Source: Microbispora sp. H13382 | GTDB taxonomy: Bacteria > Actinomycetota > Actinomycetes > Streptosporangiales > Streptosporangiaceae | DNA length: 64,000 nt | Direction of reading: 5' to 3' | Assembly (NCBI RefSeq): GCF_014161445.1 | Contig: NZ_JABBXA010000027.1 | Location: 50,122 to 114,121 of the forward strand | In this document: positions 9,327 through 17,622 of the stretch, in pieces | Numbering within the stretch: position 1 is the first letter of the stretch | Layout: each line of letters starts with the position of its first letter | The notes under the pieces: model-generated | What the model saw: the letters and a program-made list of their open reading frames with translations, nothing else | What the model was told of the DNA's origin: nothing | Database searches by the model: none | Program-made: the position numbers and the translations under genes

Positions 9327-9767
9327 TCAGCTCACCGCCTGTCGCAGGAGCGCCCCGATCCTCTCCTCGACGTCGGCGGTCAGCTCGGTCAGGGCGAACG
9401 AGGCAGGCCACATGGCGCCGTCGTCGAGGTTCGCCGCGTCGCTGAAGCCGAGTGTCGCGTACCGGGCCTTGAACTTCGCCGCGGGCTGGAAGAAGCAGAT
9501 CATCTTGCCGTTGTGGGCGTACGCCGGCATTCCGTACCACAGCTTCGGCGTGAGGGCGGGCACGTTGGCTTTGATCACGGCGTGCAACCGCTCCGCGATC
9601 ACCCGGTCGGGCTCCGGCATCTCGGCGATCTTCGCGAGCACCTCGCTCTCCGTGTCGGCCTTGGCGCCTCGCCGTGCGCTCTTCAGCTCATTGGCGCGCT
9701 CCTTCATCGCGTCGCGCTCCTGCTCGGTGAAAGCGCCCTTGGTGGTGGTCTTCGGCGTGGTCGGCAT
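9327..9767 (-). CDS. DUF1801-like (YdhG/Fra-type) protein
   Basis: 146-aa small soluble protein. The C-terminal two thirds, from about residue 45, matches the DUF1801/YdhG fold; the stretch around LWYGMPAYAHNGKMICFF is the family's most recognisable part. The N-terminal 40 residues are charged and probably helical. Members are sometimes called iron chaperones, but the biochemical role is poorly defined. The start at 9767 has a good AGAGAGGAAG ribosome site. It lies 56 bases downstream of the AhpD-like gene on the same strand, so the two are likely co-transcribed. Confidence 0.75.
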   Translation of the reverse strand: MPTTPKTTTKGAFTEQERDAMKERANELKSARRGAKADTESEVLAKIAEMPEPDRVIAERLHAVIKANVPALTPKLWYGMPAYAHNGKMICFFQPAAKFKARYATLGFSDAANLDDGAMWPASFALTELTADVEERIGALLRQAVS

Positions 9768-9823
9768 GACGACTTCCTCTCTCTGCTGCGTACGGTTTCG
9801 GGCGGTGCTGGACGGGAGCGGTG

Positions 9824-10279
9824 TCACCACTTGCCCGCCTGCTGGCGGGTCGGCACGTTGAGCCGGTTGAAGGCGTTGGCGATCGCGATGTTGAGCAGCA
9901 GCGCGGCCAGCTCCTTCTGGTCGAAGTGCTTGGCGGCCACGTCCCACACCTGGTCCGGCACCGGGTCCGGCCGGTCGGCGAGCCGGGTCACGGCCTCGGT
10001 CAGGGCCAGCACGGCGCGCTCCTCGTCGCTGAACCACGGCGTCTCCCGCCACGCGGCGACGGCGTGCACCTGGTCGGCGGTCACGCCGTGCCGCTGGGCC
10101 TGGTGGACGCCCCCGGCCACACACGGAGCACAGCCGTTGATCTGGCTGGCCCGCAGGTGGCTCAGCGCCAGCAGCCTGCCGTCCACTCCGGCGCCCGCGA
10201 CGGCGCTGCTGACCGCCATCAGGGCCTGCATCGCCTCGGGGATCAAAGCCGCCGGGTTCGGCATGCGCTCGGTCGACAT
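9824..10279 (-). CDS. Carboxymuconolactone decarboxylase/AhpD-like protein
   Basis: 151-aa protein of the CMD/AhpD all-helical family. CAPC followed by GGVHQ (about residues 51–60) reproduces the CxxC plus His redox centre of alkylhydroperoxidase AhpD, which reduces peroxides through a thiol pair. Start chosen at 10279, where GAAGGAG precedes the ATG; the longer frame adds a non-conserved tail. Divergent from the NB-ARC regulator and apparently the first gene of a two-gene unit with the DUF1801 protein. An antioxidant role is an inference from the family. Confidence 0.85.
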   Translation of the reverse strand: MSTERMPNPAALIPEAMQALMAVSSAVAGAGVDGRLLALSHLRASQINGCAPCVAGGVHQAQRHGVTADQVHAVAAWRETPWFSDEERAVLALTEAVTRLADRPDPVPDQVWDVAAKHFDQKELAALLLNIAIANAFNRLNVPTRQQAGKW

Positions 10280-10434
10280 CGTTTCTCCTTCGTCGCGGGT
10301 GTTTCCGACAGGAGTCATCTGACCATCGGCGTGCCGGGGCCCGCCTGGTCCGTGGGACACCGTGGGACAGGCAGAACCCTGCTGAGCAGGGCAAACGTAT
10401 CGCTGATCCGTCTCCGTGGGCCGGGACGGGTACG

Positions 10435-12693
10435 GTGTTGCACGTGTCCAGCCCCCAGGAGCGACTGGTGGCCCAGCTCGCCCGGATCAAGGAGCTGAGC
10501 GGGCTCAGCCTGCGCGCCCTCGCCCGCCAGACGGGTCTGAGCAGCTCGTCCTTGTCCAGGTACCTGACCGGACAGCTCGTGCCGCCGTGGGAGGCCGTCG
10601 TGGCGCTGTGCCGGGCTGTGGGACGCGATCCCCGGCCATTGCGCGCGCTGTGGGCCGAGGCGACCGAAGCCGGCGCGGCGCCCGCCCGGCGCCGCAACGA
10701 CCTGCCGGCCGACCTGTTCGACTTCACCGGCAGGCAAGCGGAGTCCGCGCTGGTCGAAGAGCTGCTGCGCACCACCGGCGCGGCCGCGGTCGACGGCATG
10801 GCGGGCGTGGGCAAGACGAGCCTGGCCGTGCACGTGGCCCACCGGCTCGCTCCTTCGTATCCGGACGGCGGGCTCTACCTCGACCTCCAGGGCTTCACCC
10901 CGGGTCAGGAGCCACTGGAGCCGCACGCCGCGCTGGGCCGGCTGCTGGACGCGCTGGACGTCACGCACCCCCCGGCCGGCACCGCGGAACGCGCGGCGCT
11001 CTGGCGGTCGGAGCTGTCCCGCCGGCGGGTTCTCGTCGTCCTCGACAACGCGGTCGACGCGGAGCAGGTGCGCCCGCTGCTCCCCGGAGCGGGGAAGTCC
11101 GCGGTCCTGATCACGAGCCGCCACCGGCTGGTCAGCCTGGACGGAGTGCCGCCGGTGTCCCTGGAGCCGCTGGCCGACGGCGACGCGGTGCACCTGTTCG
11201 CCCGGGCGGCCGGGCTCGCGCTCACCGAAGAAGAGGCGCTCGGCCAGGTGCTGCGGCAGTGCGGCGGGCTCCCGCTGGCGCTGCGGATGGCGGGCGCGCG
11301 GCTTCGCCACCGCCCGGGCTGGACGGTGGGGGTGCTGGCCGAGCGGCTGCGCGCCACCCCCAGCCGCTTCGACTCCGTCTTCGGCATGTCGCTGCATCAG
11401 CTCGACGCGGTCGAGCGTCGAATGTTCCGGTTGCTGGGCGTGCTGCCGGGGGCCGACTTCGACGCGGCGGTGGCGGGCGCGCTCACCGACATGCCGCCGG
11501 ACCGGGCCGGCGCCGCGCTGGAGGAGCTGGTCGACGCCCATCTGGTCCAGGAGCCCTCGCCCGGGCGCTACCGGATGCACGATCTGATCCGGCAGTACGC
11601 GGCGGACATCGCCGCCGACGAGGAGCCGCGGGCCGAAGACGCCCTGCGCGGGGTTCTGCGGCACTATCTGGCGCGGGCCGTCGCCCACGAGCGGACGCTG
11701 CCCTCGCCGCAGCGCGGGCAACCCGCGCCGGGGGATCCGGCGAAGGCCATGGCCTGGTTCGACCTCGAGTACGTCAACCTGGTGGCCTGCTTCGACGCCG
11801 CCGTACGGCTCGGCGAGGACGAGGTGGTGGCCGAGCTGCCGCAGGCCATGCGGGTCTGGTTCTTCCGGCACCGGGGGACCGACGACCAGGCGCGCCTGCT
11901 CGAAGCCGCCGCGGCCGCCGCGGCACGTCTCGGCCGCGACCAGGAGCGGGCTTCGCTGCTCGCGGACCTCGGCTACGCCCGCGCCGCCGCCGGACGCCTC
12001 ACCGCGGCGCTGTCCGCGTACGAACTGGCCGAGCGGTCGGGGCCGCCGGACGACGACATCGCGGCCGGCCTGGCACTGCGCATCGGCTTGGTACGCAGGG
12101 ATCTCGGCGACTTCGAAGCGGCACAGGCGCACTTCCGGCGGGCACACGAGCTGTTCGAGAAGATCGGGCGCCGCACGGGCCAGTCCCAGGCGCTGGCCTT
12201 CGACGGATGGGTGACACTTCACCTCGGGCGGCGCGCGGAAGCCGTCGAACTCGCCCGGGCGTCCGTCGCCCTGGCGGACGGGCCCGCGCAGGTCACCGGG
12301 CTCGTCACCCTCGGTCTCGCGCTGACACCCGACGACCCGGCGGAGTCGCTGCGAAGGCTGCACGACGCGTTGGAGCTGTCCGAGCAGCACAATCTCCAGC
12401 ACAACCAGGCGTGGTGCCACAACTATCTCGGGGTGGCGCTGCGGATCGCGGGTTCGCCCGCCAAAGCGCTCGAACACCACCGCAGGGCCTTCGAGCTGCT
12501 GGAACCGCTGGCCGAGGTGCAGCTGGAGATGGACTGCCTGCACACCTACGCCGAGACGTGCCGCGTGGCGGGCCGCCATGACGAGGCGCTGGCGCTGCTC
12601 GACCGGGCCATCGGGCTCGCGCGTGAGCTGGGCCGGCCGTACGACGAGGAGCTCGCCCGTGCGGCGCGGGAGGCCGTGCGCGCAGACCGCTGA
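10435..12693 (+). CDS. XRE-type HTH / NB-ARC / TPR regulator (AfsR-like)
   Basis: 752-aa STAND-class regulator. The first about 65 residues form a helix-turn-helix (LRALARQTGLSSSSLSRYL). An NB-ARC ATPase follows with Walker A GMAGVGKTSLA, Walker B-like RVLVVLDNA, sensor LITSRHRL and GLPLAL. The C-terminal half, from about residue 400, is TPR-like helical repeats. Such proteins resemble AfsR but have an XRE DNA-binding head instead of a SARP head. They are signal-responsive switches whose ligands are mostly unknown. The GTG at 10435 or at 10444 could start translation. Divergent from the AhpD-like gene. Confidence 0.85.
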   Translation: MLHVSSPQERLVAQLARIKELSGLSLRALARQTGLSSSSLSRYLTGQLVPPWEAVVALCRAVGRDPRPLRALWAEATEAGAAPARRRNDLPADLFDFTGRQAESALVEELLRTTGAAAVDGMAGVGKTSLAVHVAHRLAPSYPDGGLYLDLQGFTPGQEPLEPHAALGRLLDALDVTHPPAGTAERAALWRSELSRRRVLVVLDNAVDAEQVRPLLPGAGKSAVLITSRHRLVSLDGVPPVSLEPLADGDAVHLFARAAGLALTEEEALGQVLRQCGGLPLALRMAGARLRHRPGWTVGVLAERLRATPSRFDSVFGMSLHQLDAVERRMFRLLGVLPGADFDAAVAGALTDMPPDRAGAALEELVDAHLVQEPSPGRYRMHDLIRQYAADIAADEEPRAEDALRGVLRHYLARAVAHERTLPSPQRGQPAPGDPAKAMAWFDLEYVNLVACFDAAVRLGEDEVVAELPQAMRVWFFRHRGTDDQARLLEAAAAAAARLGRDQERASLLADLGYARAAAGRLTAALSAYELAERSGPPDDDIAAGLALRIGLVRRDLGDFEAAQAHFRRAHELFEKIGRRTGQSQALAFDGWVTLHLGRRAEAVELARASVALADGPAQVTGLVTLGLALTPDDPAESLRRLHDALELSEQHNLQHNQAWCHNYLGVALRIAGSPAKALEHHRRAFELLEPLAEVQLEMDCLHTYAETCRVAGRHDEALALLDRAIGLARELGRPYDEELARAAREAVRADR

Positions 12694-12794
12694 GTCGCCG
12701 CTGAGTCGCCGCGCTCCCGTCCGTACGCTTTCGTCTGGCTGTGCCCCTCGTTAATCGTTTGTCGGCCGCCTTGTGCGTCGCCGATGATGCGGCC

Positions 12795-13493
12795 ATGGCT
12801 ACGACACGGCGAACCGGCATGGGTGACGAGCGCGGCACGCCGGTCGAAGCTCTTCGTGGCCGGGTGCTCGACGGCTGTGCGAGTGGCCCTGACGCTCCGC
12901 TCCGGGCGATGGAGCGGGCCCTGGCGAAGGCCGGTGACGCCGTGACCATGGTGCTCGTCGAGGGCCCAAGCGACCAGATCGCACTGGAAACGGCCGCGGT
13001 GGGCCGCGGCCGGGATCTCGAGGCGGAGCGGGTCGTGATCGTGCCGATCGGCGGGGCGCACGCGATCGGCCGATTCCTGGCGGGGTTGGGCCCGCCGGGC
13101 ACCCGGGTGCGTCTCGGGGGTCTGTGCGACCTGGACGAGGAGGAGATATTCCGGCGCGCGATGGTCGCGAACCGGGTCGGCTCGCCCCGCACGCGCGCCG
13201 ACATGGAGCACCTCGGGTTCTTCGTCTGCGTGAACGACCTGGAGGACGAGCTGATCCGCGCCGTGGGCAGCGCGGAGACCGAGGCGCTCTTCGACTCCCA
13301 CGGCGATCTCAGGTCGTTCCGCTCGTTGCAGAGCCAGCCCGCCTGGCGCGGCCGGGAGCCCGAAGCGCAGATCCGGCGGTTCCTGGGCAGCGGCGCGCGC
13401 CGCAAGTTCCGGTACGCACGGCTGCTCGTCGAGGCGGCGCTCGGCCGGGACCGCCTGCCTCGGCCGCTCGACGCGCTGCTCGCCGCCGTATGA
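12795..13493 (+). CDS. Stand-alone TOPRIM-domain protein (OLD-like)
   Basis: 232-aa protein with the TOPRIM signature of OLD-family nucleases: VEGPSDQ supplies the catalytic Glu and LCDLDEEE the DxD metal-binding acids. Full OLD proteins have an ABC ATPase ahead of this domain; here there is none, so it is a TOPRIM-only protein. The family is widely annotated as a TOPRIM nucleotidyl transferase/hydrolase. Metal-dependent DNA cleavage is possible but unproven. The ATG at 12795 is preferred; an upstream GTG at 12741 would add 18 unconserved residues. It stands alone between the NB-ARC regulator and a membrane protein. Confidence 0.7.
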   Translation: MATTRRTGMGDERGTPVEALRGRVLDGCASGPDAPLRAMERALAKAGDAVTMVLVEGPSDQIALETAAVGRGRDLEAERVVIVPIGGAHAIGRFLAGLGPPGTRVRLGGLCDLDEEEIFRRAMVANRVGSPRTRADMEHLGFFVCVNDLEDELIRAVGSAETEALFDSHGDLRSFRSLQSQPAWRGREPEAQIRRFLGSGARRKFRYARLLVEAALGRDRLPRPLDALLAAV

Positions 13494-13516
13494 GACATCG
13501 GGAAGCGGGATGACAG

Positions 13517-14002
13517 GTGAGGGGTGTGCCGGATGACGAGGCGACACGGGGTGAGATCGCGGTGAGACGCCGGCGTCTGCATCGGGCCGTCTTCGCCGCC
13601 GCCGGGGTCTACAACATCGCCTGGGGCGCGTACGCGGCCCTGGACGCGCAGTGGCTTTTCCGGTTCGCCGACATGCCGCTCCAGAACCATCCGCAGATCT
13701 TCACGACCCTCGGCATGGTCCTGGCACTGTACGGCGTGCTGTACCTGGACGTGGCGCTGCGGCCAGAGCGGGGCTTCCTGATCGCGGCCGTGGGGCTCGC
13801 GGGCAAGGTCTTCGGCCCTCTCGGCTGGTTGTGGCTCGTCTCCACCGGCCAGTGGCCGATCTCCTCCGGAATCCTCGTCGTCACCAACGACCTGATCTGG
13901 TGGATCCCCTTCGTCGTCTATCTCGTGGATACCTGGCCGATCTGGTGGCGCGACGTTCGCACCGGCCCCTACGGTGATCCCCGAATCTCTGATCTTCCGT
14001 AG
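13517..14002 (+). CDS. Four-helix membrane protein, unknown function
   Basis: 161-aa small integral membrane protein that I do not recognise confidently. Four hydrophobic segments are visible, at about 24–42, 58–78, 85–107 and 118–138. A Trp-rich end (WIPFVVYLVDTWPIWW) follows. The overall shape resembles DoxX-like or small hypothetical membrane proteins of actinomycetes. The GTG at 13517 has only a weak ribosome site; the in-frame GTG at 13562 would remove the charged N-terminal 15 residues. The frame is clean and codon use is normal. Confidence 0.6.
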   Translation: MRGVPDDEATRGEIAVRRRRLHRAVFAAAGVYNIAWGAYAALDAQWLFRFADMPLQNHPQIFTTLGMVLALYGVLYLDVALRPERGFLIAAVGLAGKVFGPLGWLWLVSTGQWPISSGILVVTNDLIWWIPFVVYLVDTWPIWWRDVRTGPYGDPRISDLP

Positions 14003-14083
14003 CGCGGCCGTCCTCGCCGAACTCGGCCGCGAAACGGCGGGCTCGGGCGTCATCGGTGCCGTCGGACCGACGAAAGGATCACG

Positions 14084-15148
14084 GTGCCGCCGCCGAGCCG
14101 GTTGTCGTCACTCGCCATCCCGGCCTTGCTGGCCGCGGTAGCTCTGGCCGCCGTGCCGACCTGGGAGCTGTGGCGGGAGAAATGGGAGCTCGAGAGAATC
14201 CTCGAGGGCGGTGAGGGGTCCTTCGAGATCTACGGGTGCATAGGAATGCTGGGCGCCGACGAATGGCCGCTCGCCGCGATCCGTGATGACCTGTCGAGGG
14301 TGGTGGAGACCGCCGAGAGCTGGGCGGTCCCCGCTCTGGCCGTGTTCCTGGGGCTCCTCGCGTACGTGCGAGGAAAAGACCCCCAGGTCGTCGGCCGTCG
14401 GGTGGCGGGACTCCTCGTCCTGACCGCCGTCGCCGAGCCTCTCATTCCGCTGTACAGCGAGCCGGGCGGTTGCGGCGGGACGGTTCCGCTGCTCAGCGCC
14501 GACTGGTTCGGGCGGGTGCTCGGCAACTGGGGAGCGAACCAGCTGTGCCTCCTGCCGGCGGCGGCGCTGGTATACGCCGCGTCGCGGACGCGGCGGCGCG
14601 CCGCGGAGCCGGGCGTGGCCGCGACCGGGGCGGCCTGGCGTCGTCCGGTGGCGGCATTCATCGACTACGTGATCGTCGTCGTGGCTCTCCGCGTCGTCGT
14701 GGAACCGGCCTGGGCCCTGATCGGGTCGCACTACCTCTGGTTTCCCTGGTTTCACCAAGGGCTCCTGGGACGGCTCGACGAGGTGTTCGAGAGCACCGTG
14801 AAGCCCGGGGAGGTGCTCGCGCTGACCTCATGGCTTCTCTATTTCTGGCTGCAGCACACCGTGTGGGGCCGGACGCCCGGCAAGTGGCTGCTGCGCCTGC
14901 GCCTCGTGAACGTGCGGACGGGCGGACGGCTGGGAGCGGGCAGGGCCGCCCTCCGTACGCTGGCCTTCCCCTTCCTCGCCGTCGTTCCCGACGTCGGGCT
15001 GGTGCTCCTGTTCGCCGGCGGACTGGCGGCGCTCTTCGACGCCGACGGGCAGGTCCTGCACGACCGGCTGCTGGGCGCGGCGGTCGTACGCCACCGGCCT
15101 CGCAGGTTCGACACGGAAGGCGACCGGCATGTCACTGATCTCGCGTGA
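14084..15148 (+). CDS. RDD family membrane protein
   Basis: 354-aa integral membrane protein. The N-terminal half (1–170) has four hydrophobic helices and includes a Cys-containing loop (YGCIGMLG). The C-terminal half is a typical RDD domain: RRPVAAFIDYVIV carries the Arg/Asp pair and WGRTPGKWLLRLRLV the second conserved part. RDD proteins are implicated in ion homeostasis or envelope functions, but the exact role here is unknown. The GTG at 14084 has AAGGA upstream. Its TGA stop overlaps the GTG of a small downstream frame (15145–15288). Confidence 0.8.
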   Translation: MPPPSRLSSLAIPALLAAVALAAVPTWELWREKWELERILEGGEGSFEIYGCIGMLGADEWPLAAIRDDLSRVVETAESWAVPALAVFLGLLAYVRGKDPQVVGRRVAGLLVLTAVAEPLIPLYSEPGGCGGTVPLLSADWFGRVLGNWGANQLCLLPAAALVYAASRTRRRAAEPGVAATGAAWRRPVAAFIDYVIVVVALRVVVEPAWALIGSHYLWFPWFHQGLLGRLDEVFESTVKPGEVLALTSWLLYFWLQHTVWGRTPGKWLLRLRLVNVRTGGRLGAGRAALRTLAFPFLAVVPDVGLVLLFAGGLAALFDADGQVLHDRLLGAAVVRHRPRRFDTEGDRHVTDLA

Positions 15149-15288
15149 CGGATGTCCAGGACGGATTTCTGCTCCTGGGTGAGCCAGAGCGGTCCTGGAA
15201 CGTACGCGTGTACACGCGGGCGGACGACGAAGCGCATCCGCGAGAGCAGTTCCTGGTCCAGTTCTGGCCGCGAGGGGGCTCGACCTAG
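15145..15288 (+). CDS. Small 47-aa ORF coupled to the RDD gene
   Basis: The GTG overlaps the RDD stop in a GTGA configuration, a typical translational-coupling layout, and the frame runs 47 residues to a TAG. The product begins VTDVQDGFLLLGEPERSWN, contains WNVRVYTR and ends EQFLVQFWPRG. This looks like the core of a common actinobacterial hypothetical protein whose relatives are longer, so it may be a genuine small protein or a truncated remnant. No domain of known function. Confidence 0.45.
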   Translation: MTDVQDGFLLLGEPERSWNVRVYTRADDEAHPREQFLVQFWPRGGST

Positions 15289-15452
15289 ATTTAGATCTTC
15301 CCTGTGCGGGGTCGGGAGATAACAAGATCCGGCCAACTGTCGGCACGGCCACACGTGTCGTCCCGCGCCAGGCATCTCCGCCGGACGAATCTTCCCTGCG
15401 GTGCCAGCGCCGCTCGTACGGCCTGGTCGATCGTCACGACGAGAGGACCTTC

Positions 15453-16991
15453 ATGATGAGGCACATCCCCAGGATGTGTTACCCCGTCGCCGCCCTGGTG
15501 GCGGCGGCTGTCCCGCTGACGCTGTCCGGGCCGGTCCCCGCCGGCGCCGCGCCCCTCCCCGCGCAGACGGTGGCCGCGGCGCCGAACCCCGCGTCGTGCC
15601 CCGAGCAGGTGGCCTTGGTCAACGGCGGTTTCGAGAAGCCCGTCGTCGCCGGAACCTGGGCTTCGTTCCCCGACGCCTCGCAGAACAACCCGAACGCGGT
15701 GCCGGGCTGGCGGACGAGCGCCACCGACCACATGATCGAGATCTGGAGCCCCCGCATGGGCGTTCCGGCGGTCGAGGGCGCGCAGTTCGCGGAGCTGAAC
15801 GCCAACCAGGTCTCGACCCTCTACCAGGACCGCCCGACCACCCCCGGGCAGAAGCTGTACTGGCGGCTGTCCCACCGCGGGCGTCTCGGCACAGACCAGA
15901 TGGCTCTGGACATCGGCGTTCCCTCGGGCCCTGCCCAGCAGGGGACGATGTCCGACGGCACCGCGAAGTGGGGCACCTACCACGGCACCTACACCGTGCC
16001 CGCCGGGCAGACGACCACCAGGTTCGCCTTCCGTTCCATCTCCGCTGCCGGAGGCAACGCGGCGGTCGGCAACTTCCTCGACGACGTCTTCTTCGGCACC
16101 CCGCCGTGCGTCGTCGTCGGCAAGTCCGCGAGCCCGCAGGGACCGGTCGACGTCGGCGCCGAGATCACCTACCGGGTGACCGCCGTCAACAAGGGCGGCG
16201 ACGTGGCGCAGAACGTCAGGCTCACCGACAGGATCCCGGCCGGGACGACCTACGTGCCCGGCTCGCTCCGCATCGTGGACGGCCCGAACAGCGGCGCCAT
16301 GACCGACCAGGCCGGCGACGACCAGGCCGAGTTCGACGCCGCCACCGGTGTCGTCTCCTTCAGGCTGGGAGACGGCGCGACCGGCGCGGCGGCGGGCCGG
16401 CTGCCCAACGACACCGCCCTGCCGGACGGCACCACCGCCGAGTTCCGGGTCAAGGTCGGCAGGGCGGCCGCCGGGAAGCAGCTCGTCAACCAGAGCGCGG
16501 TCGACTACGAGAACCAGCTCGGCCCGGACCCCGAGCCGCTGGCCTCCACCAGCGGTGACACCGTCACCAAGGTGAACCCGGCCGTCGACCTGAGCGTGGT
16601 CAAGTCCGCGGACAAGACCGAGGTCACCGTGGGGGAGACCGTCACCTACCGCGTCACGGTCGCCAACGCCGGGCCCAACGACGCCACCGGCGTCGCCGTC
16701 AAGGACGCGCTGCCGGCCACCCTCGCTCTCCTGTCGGCCACGCCCTCGACCGGCACGTACGCCGGGGGAACGTGGACCGTGGGCACGCTGGCCAGTGGCG
16801 CGACGGCCACGCTGGTCGTCCACGCGAAGGCCACCGCGATCGGGGAGACGGTCAACACCGCCACCGTCGGCGGCAAGGAGCTCGACCTCGACCCGGACAA
16901 CGACAGCGACGCGGTCAAGGTCTGCGTCCAGCGCGAGCCGTTCTGCCCGTACTGCACGCCGGAGAGCAGGCAGGGCGCCGGCAAGAAGTGA
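15453..16991 (+). CDS. Secreted DUF11-repeat surface protein
   Basis: 512-aa exported protein. Residues 1–33 form a Sec signal peptide ending GAAPLP. An N-terminal beta-sandwich (about 45–215, beginning LVNGGFEKP) resembles carbohydrate-binding-like folds. Two DUF11 (CARDB-like) modules follow at about 218–370 and 375–490, each with NxGxxxA-type motifs (ANAGPNDATGV is the second). The tail carries CVQREPFCPYC and a basic end; there is no LPxTG sorting signal or membrane anchor, so it is probably released or held non-covalently. The ATG at 15453 follows GAGAGGAC. Function likely structural or adhesive. Confidence 0.8.
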   Translation: MMRHIPRMCYPVAALVAAAVPLTLSGPVPAGAAPLPAQTVAAAPNPASCPEQVALVNGGFEKPVVAGTWASFPDASQNNPNAVPGWRTSATDHMIEIWSPRMGVPAVEGAQFAELNANQVSTLYQDRPTTPGQKLYWRLSHRGRLGTDQMALDIGVPSGPAQQGTMSDGTAKWGTYHGTYTVPAGQTTTRFAFRSISAAGGNAAVGNFLDDVFFGTPPCVVVGKSASPQGPVDVGAEITYRVTAVNKGGDVAQNVRLTDRIPAGTTYVPGSLRIVDGPNSGAMTDQAGDDQAEFDAATGVVSFRLGDGATGAAAGRLPNDTALPDGTTAEFRVKVGRAAAGKQLVNQSAVDYENQLGPDPEPLASTSGDTVTKVNPAVDLSVVKSADKTEVTVGETVTYRVTVANAGPNDATGVAVKDALPATLALLSATPSTGTYAGGTWTVGTLASGATATLVVHAKATAIGETVNTATVGGKELDLDPDNDSDAVKVCVQREPFCPYCTPESRQGAGKK

Positions 16992-17011
16992 CCCGCTGAG
17001 ACTCACCGGGA

Positions 17012-17049
17012 GCCGTCCTGCCGTGGCCCGCGCCCCATGGCAGGACGGC
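17012..17049 (+). terminator. Hairpin downstream of the DUF11 gene
   Basis: A perfect 11-base-pair stem (GCCGTCCTGCC and its complement) with a 16-base loop begins 21 bases after the stop. Probable factor-independent terminator without a U-tract. Confidence 0.6.
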
Positions 17050-17102
17050 GGCCGCCGGGGCTACCGTCGTGCCGAAGACGCGCCACGACGGAGAGGACCC
17101 CC

Positions 17103-17489
17103 ATGGCAGGCCGCACCCTCCTGGACGAGCTGTACGAGGCCGAACGGCGACTGCAGAACGCGCAGCTCACCGGTGACGTGGAGGAGCTCGACCGGCTGCT
17201 CGACGAGCGGCTCGTGTTCACGGGACCGCCGGACGGCCGGCTGTACACGGAGGCCAAGCAGCTCGATCTCCACAACCACCGCTCACGTACACAGGTGATG
17301 ACGAAGGTGGCGGAGGAGGACCTCACCGTTGTCGTCTCGGGGACGACCGGGGTCACATGTTTCCTCGGCACCCTCGAAGGCTCCTACGCGGGGGAGCCGT
17401 TCGCCGGCCGGCTGCGCTACACCCGCACGTGGGTGCACACCGACGAGTACGGCTGGCGCGTGCTGGCGGCCCACGCAGGCGAGGCCTGA
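17103..17489 (+). CDS. NTF2-like (SnoaL/DUF4440) protein
   Basis: 128-aa small alpha+beta cone-fold protein. The helical N-terminus LLDELYEAERRLQNAQLTGD is followed by a strand pattern ending RYTRTWVHTDEYGWRVLAAHAG, the usual DUF4440/SnoaL layout. Family members are enzymes or ligand-binding modules; no catalytic residues stand out here. The ATG at 17103 has GGAGAGGA upstream; the longer in-frame start overlaps the upstream hairpin. A strong terminator follows. Confidence 0.75.
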   Translation: MAGRTLLDELYEAERRLQNAQLTGDVEELDRLLDERLVFTGPPDGRLYTEAKQLDLHNHRSRTQVMTKVAEEDLTVVVSGTTGVTCFLGTLEGSYAGEPFAGRLRYTRTWVHTDEYGWRVLAAHAGEA

Positions 17490-17555
17490 GCCGAGGATCG
17501 GAAGCGAGAGGCCCCTCGGACCGAGGGGACGCTGAGCGCGTGGGGACGCGTGGAA

Positions 17556-17583
17556 GGGGCACGGGCGGGAACGCCCGTGCCCC
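17556..17583. terminator. Strong hairpin between convergent genes
   Basis: GGGGCACGGGCG and its exact complement form a 12-base-pair stem around a 4-base loop, between the NTF2-like gene (plus) and the repeat protein gene (minus). It can end transcription from both sides. Confidence 0.8.
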
Positions 17584-17622
17584 TCGTGGCCCTCACCGGC
17601 TGTCAGGACCTCGCTTCCCGGC

